Assembly: GCA_041664345.1 (NCBI GenBank)
Contig: JBAYKX010000006.1
Coordinates: 62,001 to 126,000 of the forward strand
Source of the DNA: GWE2-40-63 sp041664345
Lineage (GTDB): Bacteria; Bacteroidota; Bacteroidia; Bacteroidales; SZUA-534
Direction of reading: 5' to 3'
Length of the DNA: 64,000 bases
The notes under the pieces were generated by a model. It saw only the letters and a list, made by a program, of their open reading frames with translations. It had not been told where the DNA came from and did no database searches. Position numbers and translations under genes: made by a program. Each line of letters begins with the position of its first letter. The stretch's first letter is position 1. Below, piece after piece: positions 53,272 through 61,951 of this stretch.

Positions 53272-53925
53272 TCAGTCCCAGGTGCGGATTTCCCAATTGT
53301 GATGCTGGGCTATCTTTATAAGGTACTTATCGGGATTCACACAAACTGGATAACCAACCGAATGCAGCACCGATAAATCGTCCATGGAATCGCCATAATA
53401 GTAGGAATTTTCAAGGAATGACTTATTTGCATCAAGAAGCTGAATCATTCGGTTTAGCTTTACGTTGCGGTAGCAAAACTTACCTTTGGCGAATCCGGTA
53501 TAGTGCTGATTCACCGCTTCCAATTCCGTGCAAATTACCGTGGGTATTTCCAAGTATTTGGCTATAGGGTTACAAATTGGAGCTATTGCCGATGAAAGTA
53601 CCACCAAATGAGCTCCTTGTGCTTGATGCCTTTTAATCTCAGCCATTATTTGGGGCCGAATAGCAGGAATAAGATATTTTTCAACAATTTCAGGGCATAA
53701 GTTTTCCATTTCGCTCACCGGATAATTAGCTAACCAGGAGGCAAACTTTTCTAATATTCGTGCCGAATCAATTAGTTTTAATCGGTACAAAACGGAAAGG
53801 AAATACGCCGATATCAATTTCCGGTTACTCAAGAGGCCCTTTTTATGGGCCATGCGTAAAAGCACTTCACCACTGTTTATTTTTAAAATAGTGTGGTCGA
53901 TATCGAAAAAGGCGAAATAGCTCAT
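53272..53925 (-). CDS. HAD-superfamily IB phosphatase
   Basis: A 217-residue HAD phosphatase. Motif I is FFDIDHTIL (DxDxT), motif II VVLSSAIAPI, and motif III-IV YYGDSMDDLSVL. The HAD-IB subfamily includes phosphoserine phosphatase-like and acyl-lipid-linked enzymes. It lies 10 bases after the diacylglycerol-kinase-like gene, so it may act on a phospholipid intermediate; this is inference. Confidence 0.88.
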   Translation of the reverse strand: MSYFAFFDIDHTILKINSGEVLLRMAHKKGLLSNRKLISAYFLSVLYRLKLIDSARILEKFASWLANYPVSEMENLCPEIVEKYLIPAIRPQIMAEIKRHQAQGAHLVVLSSAIAPICNPIAKYLEIPTVICTELEAVNQHYTGFAKGKFCYRNVKLNRMIQLLDANKSFLENSYYYGDSMDDLSVLHSVGYPVCVNPDKYLIKIAQHHNWEIRTWD

Positions 53926-53935
53926 TCCGTATTTT

Positions 53936-54868
53936 TTAATTTATCCTGAAAAAGTGATTCCCATTGGGATTGTAAATAACTTGGAGCGCATTGGGTATAA
54001 TACTTATATCGAAATGCTTAGCAAAATGCAGTTCCCCATCAAGGTGAAAGGGCACTTCCCGGTTAAATTCAATTTCTAATTTTGGGGTTTGATAATAGTT
54101 AACTTTTTTATTCTGTAGATGGGTTCCTTTGGGTACTTTTGTTAAAATACTTAACCGTTCCATAAGGGAAAGTTTTTCTATGGCACAAACATCGAGTAAA
54201 CCGTCGTTTGCAATGGCTTTGGGAGTAAGGAAAAAATCACCGGCAAATCGTCGTCCATTTGAAATGGTGTTAATAAAGCAATCAGTTTCATGTTTGGCTC
54301 CTTCGGTTAAAACGGTCATTCTTTTTTCCCGATAAAAAAGCAATGTTTTAATAATTTGAAAGAGGTATTTGTTTTTTCCACCCTTTTTCACTTCACCCGG
54401 TTCGGTATAGTTTTCAGCAGCTACCTGGGCATCGAATCCCAATCCCATACCATTCAGAAAAGGCAATCCGTTGCAGAGACCCACATCAATTAAGCTTGTT
54501 TTTTTTTCGAAAAACACCTCCCAGTGCTCGTCGTTAAAACGATTGGGGAAGCCCAGAATCTGTATAAAATCGTTACCCGTACCGGCAGGGATAATCCCTA
54601 AGGTAAGATCTTTTTTGTGCAAAACACTGGTGGCAATCTCGTTAAAGGTTCCGTCGCCACCTACTGCAATAATATATTTTGAGCCCATGTCGGCATAATG
54701 CATTGCCAGTTGTGAAGCATGGCCCTTCTTTTCGGTATAAACTATTGCCGCATTAATAGCATGTTTATTTATCATTTCCTCAATTTTAGGTGCCAACGAT
54801 TTTGCGTATTCATTGCCCGCTATAGGGTTAATTATAAATACCCATTCGGGGTGTTGCATTGTATCCAT
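53936..54868 (-). CDS. Diacylglycerol/lipid kinase (DAGK catalytic domain)
   Basis: A 310-residue soluble lipid kinase of the YegS/DgkB type. Landmarks are FIINPIAGNEYAK, the nucleotide motif AVGGDGTFNEIATS, GIIPAGTGNDF and FLNGMGLGFDAQV. It would phosphorylate diacylglycerol or a similar lipid. It lies between the PlsC-like gene (31 bases) and the HAD gene (10 bases), a compact phospholipid operon. Confidence 0.92.
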   Translation of the reverse strand: MDTMQHPEWVFIINPIAGNEYAKSLAPKIEEMINKHAINAAIVYTEKKGHASQLAMHYADMGSKYIIAVGGDGTFNEIATSVLHKKDLTLGIIPAGTGNDFIQILGFPNRFNDEHWEVFFEKKTSLIDVGLCNGLPFLNGMGLGFDAQVAAENYTEPGEVKKGGKNKYLFQIIKTLLFYREKRMTVLTEGAKHETDCFINTISNGRRFAGDFFLTPKAIANDGLLDVCAIEKLSLMERLSILTKVPKGTHLQNKKVNYYQTPKLEIEFNREVPFHLDGELHFAKHFDISIIPNALQVIYNPNGNHFFRIN

Positions 54869-54899
54869 ACTTTGTTAGTTACTTATTCTATTAATTTTA

Positions 54900-55613
54900 T
54901 TAGTCTATAATTTTAGATTCAATAATTGCTTTTATTTCGTCAATAATTTCTTGGTCGGTTTTTGCCTTCATCGCAATTGATTTAATGGGTTTATGAATTA
55001 CAACACCCAGCTTTGCGCTGAAGTTAATATACGCCCTGTTTTTGGGTTTTAGGGAATAGAATCCTTTGAGTGTTACAGGAAGCACATCAGCATCGGAGGC
55101 TCTCAAAATATAAACAAACCCTCTATAAAAATTATTCATGTTTCCGGTAAGTGTCCGCGTACCTTCCGGGAATATAGCAATGGTGTTCTTTTCTGATTTT
55201 AGGATGATTTCATCCAGCATCTGTTTCGTATTCTTAAACGTTGTTTGCTTCAAGGGTATGTAGTTCGTCATTTTCAGAATTTGCCGAAACACGGGAACTT
55301 TCATCAGGCGTTCATGACCAAACCAGGCCACATCGGGGTAGAAAGACATAATAGCCATAATGTCGAATAAGCTGGCATGATTAGCAAGGATTATGTATCG
55401 CTTATTTTTGGAAAAGTTTTCACTGCCAGAAATTCTCAATTTTCGGCCTAAAATCCAGAATACCGATTTAGCCCAAAAACGCACCAGTGGCTTTATAATT
55501 TTTTGAACCTTGAGGTAGGCAAAAGGTAAAATTACAATTACAGTTGCGGCTGTTTGAGCATAAAGCACCGCAAATGCCAGATACGAAATGTAACTATAAA
55601 ACCGGTGTCGCAT
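54900..55613 (-). CDS. 1-acyl-sn-glycerol-3-phosphate acyltransferase (PlsC-like)
   Basis: A 237-residue membrane acyltransferase making phosphatidic acid. An N-terminal hydrophobic region is followed by motif I NHASLFDIMA (HX4D), motif II-like FRQILKMTNYIPLKQ and motif III FPEGTRTLTG. First gene of the lipid operon, with its start at 55613. Confidence 0.92.
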   Translation of the reverse strand: MRHRFYSYISYLAFAVLYAQTAATVIVILPFAYLKVQKIIKPLVRFWAKSVFWILGRKLRISGSENFSKNKRYIILANHASLFDIMAIMSFYPDVAWFGHERLMKVPVFRQILKMTNYIPLKQTTFKNTKQMLDEIILKSEKNTIAIFPEGTRTLTGNMNNFYRGFVYILRASDADVLPVTLKGFYSLKPKNRAYINFSAKLGVVIHKPIKSIAMKAKTDQEIIDEIKAIIESKIID

Positions 55614-55778
55614 AGTAAAAAATTAGTTGCAATATACATTTTTTTGTAACTATTCACCTTCCCAAAAATTAGGATAAAAAATGTTCAATGCCAAACAAAC
55701 AACTATCAATGCTCAAGTAATGGAAAAATATGACTTAACTTTAAGGGTTGATTTGGTTAACACTCAAAAATTAATTCT

Positions 55779-58352
55779 ATGAATCGGTATAAAATACTTT
55801 CCATCGTTTTGCTCCTATGCTCCATAAGTGCCTTGGCGCAAGTAAACACAGAGGTAACTGTAGATAAAAGTGGAATCATGAGGTGGCCCGATGGAACCGA
55901 GGTAAAAGGCTTTGGCGTAAATTATACCGTGCCTTTTGCCCATGGATACCGTTTTGCAAAACAAATGGGAATCGATCCTAAAACAGCAATTAAAAACGAT
56001 GTGTATCATTTTTCCCGTCTGGGATTTGACTTGTACCGCGTGCATGTTTGGGATACTGAAATCAGCGATACCCTTGGAAACTTAATTGAAAACGAACATT
56101 TAGATGCTTTTGATTTTCTCCTGAAAGAATTGAAAGATAAAGGCTTGCATATTGTTATAACACCCATTGCATTTTGGGGAAACGGCTGGCCTGAGCGCGA
56201 TGAAGCCACTCCCGGATTTTCACATAAATATGGCAAAGACCATTGCCTGACTAACCCAGATGCCATAAAAGCACAACAAAACTATTTAATTCAGTTTTTG
56301 AATCATGTAAATCCATATACAAAGTTGGCATATAAAGACGATCCGGCAATTATTGCCTTCGAAATAAGTAATGAACCCCACCATAAAGGAGAAGCTAGCG
56401 GAGTTACCGAATTCATTAAAGGAATGATGGTTGCCATGCAGAAAACAGGGAATAAAAAACCCATATTTTACAACATCAGCCATGCGGTACATTTTGCCGA
56501 GGCTTATTTTCAGGCTGGTATTCAAGGGGGTACCTTTCAGTGGTATCCAACTGGATTGGGCTATCAGCGCGAATTACCTGGGAATTTGCTTCCCAATGTA
56601 AATGAATACAACATACCCTTCGATGAAACCATTAAAAAATATCATGGGGCTAAATTGGTGTACGAATTTGATGCTCCCGATGTGGCAAAATCATACATGT
56701 ATCCGGTAATGGCGCGGAGTTTCAGAGAGGCCGGCATTCAAATTGCCACTCAATTTGCCTACGATCCTACTTATTCGGCTTACGCAAATACCGAATACAA
56801 TACCCATTATATGAATCTGGCTTACACCCCACAAAAGGCATTGAGCTTAATGATTAGCTCTGAAGTTTTTCACCAAATTCCAATGTACAAAAGCATGGGA
56901 ACATATCCTCAAAATCTGAGTTTTGAAGGTTTTAGGGTTAACTATAAGGCCAATCTGGCAGAATACAATTCCAAAAATAAGTTTTTATATACTAATAATA
57001 CCGATGCAAAACCAATAGATGAGAGCCAGTTGAAACAAATAGCAGGATTTGGAAATTCGGTTTTGGTGCAATACGATGGACTGGGAGTCTATTTTTTGGA
57101 TAAAATTGATAACGGAATTTGGCGTTTGGAAGTAATGCCCGATGCTGTTGCCGTTGATAACCCCTTTGGCCGCAATAGCCCTAAGAAAACGGTGACTGTT
57201 ATTAATTGGAAAACTCATAAAATGAGCATTCAATTGAACGACCTGAGTTCAACATTTGATTTGGTGGCCATTAATAGTGGAAACAAATATACAACCAACA
57301 TTGAAGATGCCACGTTTTTAATACAGCCGGGCACCTATATTTTGAGCAAAAAAGGAAGTTCCAAAAAATGGACAGCTGACGATAAATGGGGATTTAATAA
57401 GCTGAACGATTTTTGCGCACCGCCTACTACTGTTACAAAACCTTGGTTCCAGCATGAACCTGAAATGGAAGTGTCGGAACAAACCTCGTTGACCGTTTTG
57501 GCACAATTCATTTCACCCATTGAGGTTAAGTCAATACAGATTTTCGGATATACAAATAGCAAGAAGGAAGTATTCAAAATGGATAAGTTAGGTGGTTATT
57601 TGTATTCGGCAACCATCCCAGAACAAATGCTCACAGTAGGTTATTTAAACTATACTATAGTTGTGGAACTAATTGATGGCAGTTTCCGAACCTATCCTGC
57701 TGATAAAGAGGGTCGCCCGTTTGATTGGGATTTTTACGATAGAAGTACATATCAGGTGCCAGTAGTACCCAAAACAAACCCAATTTACCTTTTTAATGCC
57801 TTAAAAGATGCCGATTTGTTGGTTAAGCAATGGCGAAGTACATTCCGTTTGGTTCCTACTGAAAATGAAGGAGAAGCCGAATACCAAATGAATATTGAAA
57901 AATTATTTGAAGTGGATGATGAAAACCTGAATGCAGAACCTATTTACGATTATAGCTTTAAACATTTTATCATGGATAAAATAGCAGGCAGAAAAAATGA
58001 TCTTTCTTCCATGGAGCATCTGGTGTTTAAGGGTAGAGCGTTAAACAACAAACCTTGCAAAATGCAAATTGCCTTTGTAATGGATGATGGGTCGGCATGC
58101 GGAAGTACCTTGGAAATTGGGAATGAAGTGAATGAATATAAAATGTTATTAGCGACTCTAAAGCCAGTAAAAAAGGTAACGCTACCCAGGCCTTACCCTA
58201 GTTTTTTGCCCTACTATTTCAGCCCTACTGTTTCCTCAAGCTTTGATATAACTAAGGTTGAAAGCATTCAATTCTCAATTGGACCCGGAATTCCAGAGAA
58301 TGAACGAAACAACCCGCAAGGAATTGCCATCATTAGTATGTGGCTGAAATAG
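55779..58352 (+). CDS. Secreted GH5-like glycoside hydrolase
   Basis: An 857-residue exported protein (signal MNRYKILSIVLLLCSISALA). Residues 35-380 form a GH5-type barrel, with the acid/base Glu199 in AFEISNEP and the likely nucleophile Glu296 in LVYEFDAP. Residues 400-550 add a beta domain, and the C-terminal third (about 570-857) has no recognised family. Possible substrates are beta-mannans or beta-glucans. It is not next to SusC/SusD genes, so it is not part of a visible polysaccharide locus. Confidence 0.8.
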   Translation: MNRYKILSIVLLLCSISALAQVNTEVTVDKSGIMRWPDGTEVKGFGVNYTVPFAHGYRFAKQMGIDPKTAIKNDVYHFSRLGFDLYRVHVWDTEISDTLGNLIENEHLDAFDFLLKELKDKGLHIVITPIAFWGNGWPERDEATPGFSHKYGKDHCLTNPDAIKAQQNYLIQFLNHVNPYTKLAYKDDPAIIAFEISNEPHHKGEASGVTEFIKGMMVAMQKTGNKKPIFYNISHAVHFAEAYFQAGIQGGTFQWYPTGLGYQRELPGNLLPNVNEYNIPFDETIKKYHGAKLVYEFDAPDVAKSYMYPVMARSFREAGIQIATQFAYDPTYSAYANTEYNTHYMNLAYTPQKALSLMISSEVFHQIPMYKSMGTYPQNLSFEGFRVNYKANLAEYNSKNKFLYTNNTDAKPIDESQLKQIAGFGNSVLVQYDGLGVYFLDKIDNGIWRLEVMPDAVAVDNPFGRNSPKKTVTVINWKTHKMSIQLNDLSSTFDLVAINSGNKYTTNIEDATFLIQPGTYILSKKGSSKKWTADDKWGFNKLNDFCAPPTTVTKPWFQHEPEMEVSEQTSLTVLAQFISPIEVKSIQIFGYTNSKKEVFKMDKLGGYLYSATIPEQMLTVGYLNYTIVVELIDGSFRTYPADKEGRPFDWDFYDRSTYQVPVVPKTNPIYLFNALKDADLLVKQWRSTFRLVPTENEGEAEYQMNIEKLFEVDDENLNAEPIYDYSFKHFIMDKIAGRKNDLSSMEHLVFKGRALNNKPCKMQIAFVMDDGSACGSTLEIGNEVNEYKMLLATLKPVKKVTLPRPYPSFLPYYFSPTVSSSFDITKVESIQFSIGPGIPENERNNPQGIAIISMWLK

Positions 58353-58665
58353 CCATTTACTAATTTAACGTAAGTTCGACAAAACACATTCGCCACTTAT
58401 AAAATAGTTAAATCATTCATAAAACCATTTGGAATGGTAGAAAATTAGAATGATGGAAGAAAAATGAGAATTTAACCCAAATTGAATGATTTATAAAGGT
58501 CAATTGTCAATCAATACACAAACATACGGGGTTTAATAAACACTAACCTTACTATTTGAAGTTTTCTTGGTTCTTTTAATTTTATAGGATCAAATATAAT
58601 CATTACCTCAATACCATGGTCTTCATGTTTTTAATTAAATAGCCAAAACCGGCTAAAATGAAAAA
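58353..58665. other. Intergenic region with no recognised element
   Basis: About 310 AT-rich bases between the convergent GH5-like gene and the next orphan gene. Neither an ORF nor a clear terminator was found. Confidence 0.6.
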
Positions 58666-59217
58666 TTAAGTCCAACGGGCTTCAAAAACCGTTCGGCCAT
58701 TGGTTTTTACCGATTCTGTTATAATAACACTATAAGTTTTGCAGCCGCTAATTTCAAGGGCTTTTTGCATCCAACCGGCAATCCTGTATTCCACCACTTC
58801 ATCAATACCTATGCATTCTGTCATTTCATATCGAACCATCTGTTTCTCGCGGCCTATTTGAATAATTTTTGAGGGATTATAATAGGCGGGCAAAATGCGC
58901 GAACCTCTATCAACAACGTGCTCAGGCGATGAAAATTTTACATACAATTTATACACACCATTCAGCGCAACTTGGGCACTATATTGTCCACATTCAAAGG
59001 CGGCTTTTTTGATATCGCCCCCATAAAAAAGGTTGGCAATTTTTTGAGTAGGCTCAACAACAGCCTCTTGCAAAGGATACCATTGGTTTGATAATGTATT
59101 TTTAACGATATTTTTAGCAGGTGCAGATAACGAATTAAACCATTCAATATATCCAGAATTATAGTTGTTAATTACAAAATCATTAATCGATTTAACTGCA
59201 GTTCCTTTAATTTCCAT
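58666..59217 (-). CDS. Uncharacterised protein, possibly a sensory DUF2378/heme-NO-binding-like fold
   Basis: A 183-residue cytoplasmic protein, MEIKGTAVKSINDFVINNYN, with a helical N-terminal half and a beta-rich C-terminal half ending FEARWT. The general plan (ik-G-x-avk start, WYPLQEAVVEPTQKIANLF, then a strand-rich part with one conserved-looking Cys, SGCKTYSVII) recalls small sensory domains of the V4R/DUF2378 kind, but I cannot confirm this. It lies alone at the start of the accessory zone. Confidence 0.6.
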   Translation of the reverse strand: MEIKGTAVKSINDFVINNYNSGYIEWFNSLSAPAKNIVKNTLSNQWYPLQEAVVEPTQKIANLFYGGDIKKAAFECGQYSAQVALNGVYKLYVKFSSPEHVVDRGSRILPAYYNPSKIIQIGREKQMVRYEMTECIGIDEVVEYRIAGWMQKALEISGCKTYSVIITESVKTNGRTVFEARWT

Positions 59218-59301
59218 GTAAATTGCTAATTATATTTGGGTGCAAATATAAATAAAAGTGTATGGCACTTAGGTCATTTTCTTCCAATCGCATAAAAGAT
59301 T

Positions 59302-59697
59302 TTATTTTAACGTATCATTATCCCATTTTGAAGGGTTGGTTATAATATAATCCGATATTTTAAAATAGGTCATTTCGTCCCTGATAATGTGTTCCCAATA
59401 ATTGCGTTGCCATAATTTTTTATTGAAACGTTGCCACCCAAATTGTTTTACACCATGGATGTATTCATTGGTCGTCATGGTTTTAAACCAATCCATTGCA
59501 TCGCCAATGGTTGCGCCATATTTTTTATTATCAATACCATTTTTCAACCATTCGCCCAGAATCGTTTAATTTCATTCCACCATTTACCACATCCCCAAAC
59601 AAACACAACCTGTGTTGCACGCAAATGGTTATAAAATACAACAGCCAATACCTTTATCCAACTTTTAACTTATGTAACATCGTTAGGTTGATAAGTC
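59302..59697 (-). pseudogene. Decayed REP-associated tyrosine transposase (RAYT, IS200-like)
   Basis: Two fragments in different frames. The upstream one (about 59697-59548) has YFITICVQHRLCLFGDVV and LNDSGRMVEKWY, with an in-frame stop. The downstream one (59547-59302) has TMTTNEYIHGVKQFGWQRFN, then KKLWQRNYWEHIIRDE and ends TNPSKWDNDTLK. Both match the start and end of RAYT transposases. The middle, which should carry the His-x-His and catalytic parts, is deleted, so it cannot be active. A dispersed repeat flanks it at 59722-59800. Confidence 0.75.
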
Positions 59698-59721
59698 CAT
59701 AGAAAAAACAACACTTAATTA

Positions 59722-59800
59722 AAATTCATTGGTTGTAGTTCAACCGGCTTCCGATAGCTATTGAAAATGCTGGGTAATGCGTGGCGGTTAAACGGCTATT
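59722..59800 (-). repeat. 79-bp dispersed repeat, copy B
   Basis: The minus strand matches 48351-48429 at about 61 of 79 positions, with GGTTGaactaCAACC and CCAATGA kept. It lies just upstream of the RAYT fossil, where REP-type partner sequences are expected. The following 59801-59988 is rich in further hairpins (GATTTGCtatcGCAAATC; CCCCGAGtccTCGGGG within CCTAAGT/ACTTAGG) and has no gene. Confidence 0.65.
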
Positions 59801-59988
59801 TTTGTTTTTTATCGAATTTACCCAAATTGAGCGATTTGCTATCGCAAATCTGCTCAATCGACTGAACAATTGTAAGTTTCCACAAATTATCGCTTCACTC
59901 AATTTGTGAAAACTAACAATTAATATGTCAGGGTTTTACCTAAGTAAAGCGCTTTTTCCCCCGAGTCCTCGGGGTCAAATCGCTCAAC

Positions 59989-60612
59989 TTAGGTTTTAAA
60001 CAGCTCATTTTCTACTATTTGTTTGTTAGCAATATCCACATAACCCCGTACAAAACGGTTCGACATGGTATAACATAATTTATCATCGGGATTGTATTCG
60101 CTTATTCCATAATCTACAAAGGTATCCCTATCCGATTTTATGCCTGATATTTTAGCTCCATAATATAATTCTTTAGGAATGCATATTACCATTACATAAT
60201 TACCATAGTGTTTATATATCTGTAGCTTGTATGTTAAATCAAAAGGGCTGAAAGAAATTTCCTCTGATGATTTAAAAAAGTCCTCTGAGTATTTAAAACC
60301 TTCCTTTAAAATTTTATCAGCAGTTTCTTTCTTGTTGGTAACATGAATAAATACTACTGATTCAGCAAAAAGTCCATTTATATATTCTGATATTAAATGA
60401 ACAGTAGCTTTGGACGGACCCTGTTTAAACAATTCTCTTGAACGAATTATCCAGTCTACTAGGGCGACATAATCCAAGTTTTTATCCTGTGCAAAAGCTA
60501 TGGATAAATCGTTAAAAAGTTTTTTAAACTTACGAATGGTAAGAAATTGCATCAACATAATTATCAATGCAGCTAAACCCAAAATAGAAATTATTCCCAT
60601 TGAATTACTCAT
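59989..60612 (-). CDS. Uncharacterised membrane-anchored protein with an ADP-ribosyltransferase-like pattern
   Basis: A 207-residue protein with one N-terminal membrane helix (ISILGLAALIIMLMQFLTI). The rest is cytoplasmic and contains VVFIHVTNKKETADKILKEG, YGNYVMVICIPKELYYG, GISEYNPDD and a final MSNRFVRGYVDI. The H-x-T ... A-x-x-I-L-x-x-G-F start and the later strand order recall the ADP-ribosyltransferase/RNA-phosphotransferase type fold, but the match is by eye and weak. Codon use and context (accessory zone) suggest a transferred gene. Its stop lies in a nested hairpin. Confidence 0.6.
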   Translation of the reverse strand: MSNSMGIISILGLAALIIMLMQFLTIRKFKKLFNDLSIAFAQDKNLDYVALVDWIIRSRELFKQGPSKATVHLISEYINGLFAESVVFIHVTNKKETADKILKEGFKYSEDFFKSSEEISFSPFDLTYKLQIYKHYGNYVMVICIPKELYYGAKISGIKSDRDTFVDYGISEYNPDDKLCYTMSNRFVRGYVDIANKQIVENELFKT

Positions 60613-60687
60613 GGCTTTCGAAGTGTATAAGTTGTTTTTAATTCAGTTATGGTTTGTTATTTATGCCCTTCAAAGTAACTCAATGGT

Positions 60688-60815
60688 TCGCATAAAAAGC
60701 GGTTGCGATTTTTGGCGCTACTTTTACAATTTCCAACTTAGTTAATTTCCTATTCATAATTTCAAGCTTGCACTTCCCCGAAACTGCTTTATTATGCGGT
60801 GTTAGCGTTTGTAAT
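60688..60815. other. attC-like imperfect palindrome
   Basis: CGCATAAAAAGC (60688-60699) pairs with GCTTTATTATGCG (60786-60798), enclosing about 85 bases, and is followed by GTTAGCGTTTGTAAT (60801-60815). The plan resembles an integron attC site with the core GTTAGCG, although it does not fit the GTTRRRY consensus exactly. It lies directly downstream of the orphan lipoprotein gene. No integrase is in the window. Confidence 0.4.
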
Positions 60816-60818
60816 TAC

Positions 60819-61445
60819 CTATTCTTTTTGTCCAGCCATAATTGAATTTACTGTTGAAGTTTGATAAGCATATTCTACTAACTTAAAAGTGTCCCTTTCA
60901 TCAAAATCAAACCTAATCCAACCAAAATAATCCAAATTGCCATTTGATAATTTGATTCCATAATAATTCGATTTCATAAAATCAAATTCAGTACAATTGT
61001 ATTTTAAATCGTTGCAATCTGCTTCAAAATATAAAGTAGGTTTATTATAAAATAAATAAGATTCATCAATTATACTATCTGCTTTAATAGGAAATGGCGA
61101 TCCGGGAAAGTAGTGCTCACCAATTGTCATGCTGTTTTCACCAAAATCAATGCCTATCAAATAATAATAATAAACTGGATCATAGAACCCATTTGGACAA
61201 TTATAATTTACAATTTTATTAAAAAAAAAGCTTATGCTTTTTAAAATGCTATCATTTTCAAAATCGAATCTAATTGTATTATTTTCAATCGAGGTAGGAA
61301 TAATTACAGTCAATGGCGGATTAAATGAGTTGTAAAAGATTGTAGATTTTTCCTTATCAATTTTCACATTTTCATCCTTCTTACAACTTTGGTTTATCAT
61401 AACTAAAGTTGTTAAAATTGCAATAATTAAAGTTGTTTTAGTCAT
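60819..61445 (-). CDS. Uncharacterised lipoprotein
   Basis: A 208-residue protein with a lipoprotein signal (MTKTTLIIAILTTLVMINQS, then the lipobox Cys21 and KKDE). The mature part is rich in Tyr, Phe and Asp (NGFYDPVYYYYLIGIDFG), with an even mix of strands; no family is recognised. The gene fits tightly between inverted copies of GTTAGCGTTTrTAAT at 60801-60815 and 61463-61477, like a gene cassette. Confidence 0.65.
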   Translation of the reverse strand: MTKTTLIIAILTTLVMINQSCKKDENVKIDKEKSTIFYNSFNPPLTVIIPTSIENNTIRFDFENDSILKSISFFFNKIVNYNCPNGFYDPVYYYYLIGIDFGENSMTIGEHYFPGSPFPIKADSIIDESYLFYNKPTLYFEADCNDLKYNCTEFDFMKSNYYGIKLSNGNLDYFGWIRFDFDERDTFKLVEYAYQTSTVNSIMAGQKE

Positions 61446-61600
61446 AATCTGAAGTATTAATTATTATAAACGCTAACTACTGTCTATCCCCACCTTATCT
61501 CGTTATACACTCAAATTACCGGTATTATTCCAATAGGTAGGGTTATTTTCCACAATATAAGCAATAGTTTTTATTCTTTATAAAATCCCATCCTCCATTT

Positions 61601-61663
61601 TCATTGCTTCACCACTTCCACCCATCTGCCGCCTACCCTTCCGTTAATGTCGTTGTCGTACAT
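61601..61663 (-). pseudogene. Alpha-2-macroglobulin-like gene, C-terminal tip (cut off by IS110)
   Basis: The minus strand reads MYDNDINGRVGGRWVEVVKQ and a stop, the usual end of the bacterial alpha-2-macroglobulin family in Bacteroidota. It continues in frame the fragment at 63343-63659 if the insertion element is removed. Confidence 0.75.
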
Positions 61664-61951
61664 TCCCCACATCAGAGTAACCAATTAATTTCTAGTGCTA
61701 ACGTGAGAGAGTCTCCGATTAAATTTCCACTAAATTTGGAATGACTCTTTGAAAGACCGTTTCTAGCAATGGTACATAATAGTCCGTGCGTTCATTCTGG
61801 TTGAAATGTAAAAGCCTCAGAAGTTGTGTTTCTGAGGCTTGTAGATAATTTCAGTGGTGGCTCGCAACAGCGAAGACCCCGTTCAGAATAATTTTCATTA
61901 TCAAAGATACATTTCCTTAGAGTCATTTTAATAACTAAAAAATGATTTATT
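61664..61951 (+). ncRNA. Candidate bridge RNA region of the IS110 element
   Basis: In the IS110 group the non-coding end upstream of the transposase encodes a structured bridge RNA that pairs with target and donor DNA. This region has a perfect 11-bp hairpin (AAGCCTCAGAA / TTCTGAGGCTT, 61812-61840). It also has GTACAT at 61772-61777, identical to the left target flank, and TCAGAAT at 61883-61889, identical to the right donor end. The short matches could be chance; the position is what supports the call. Confidence 0.45.
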
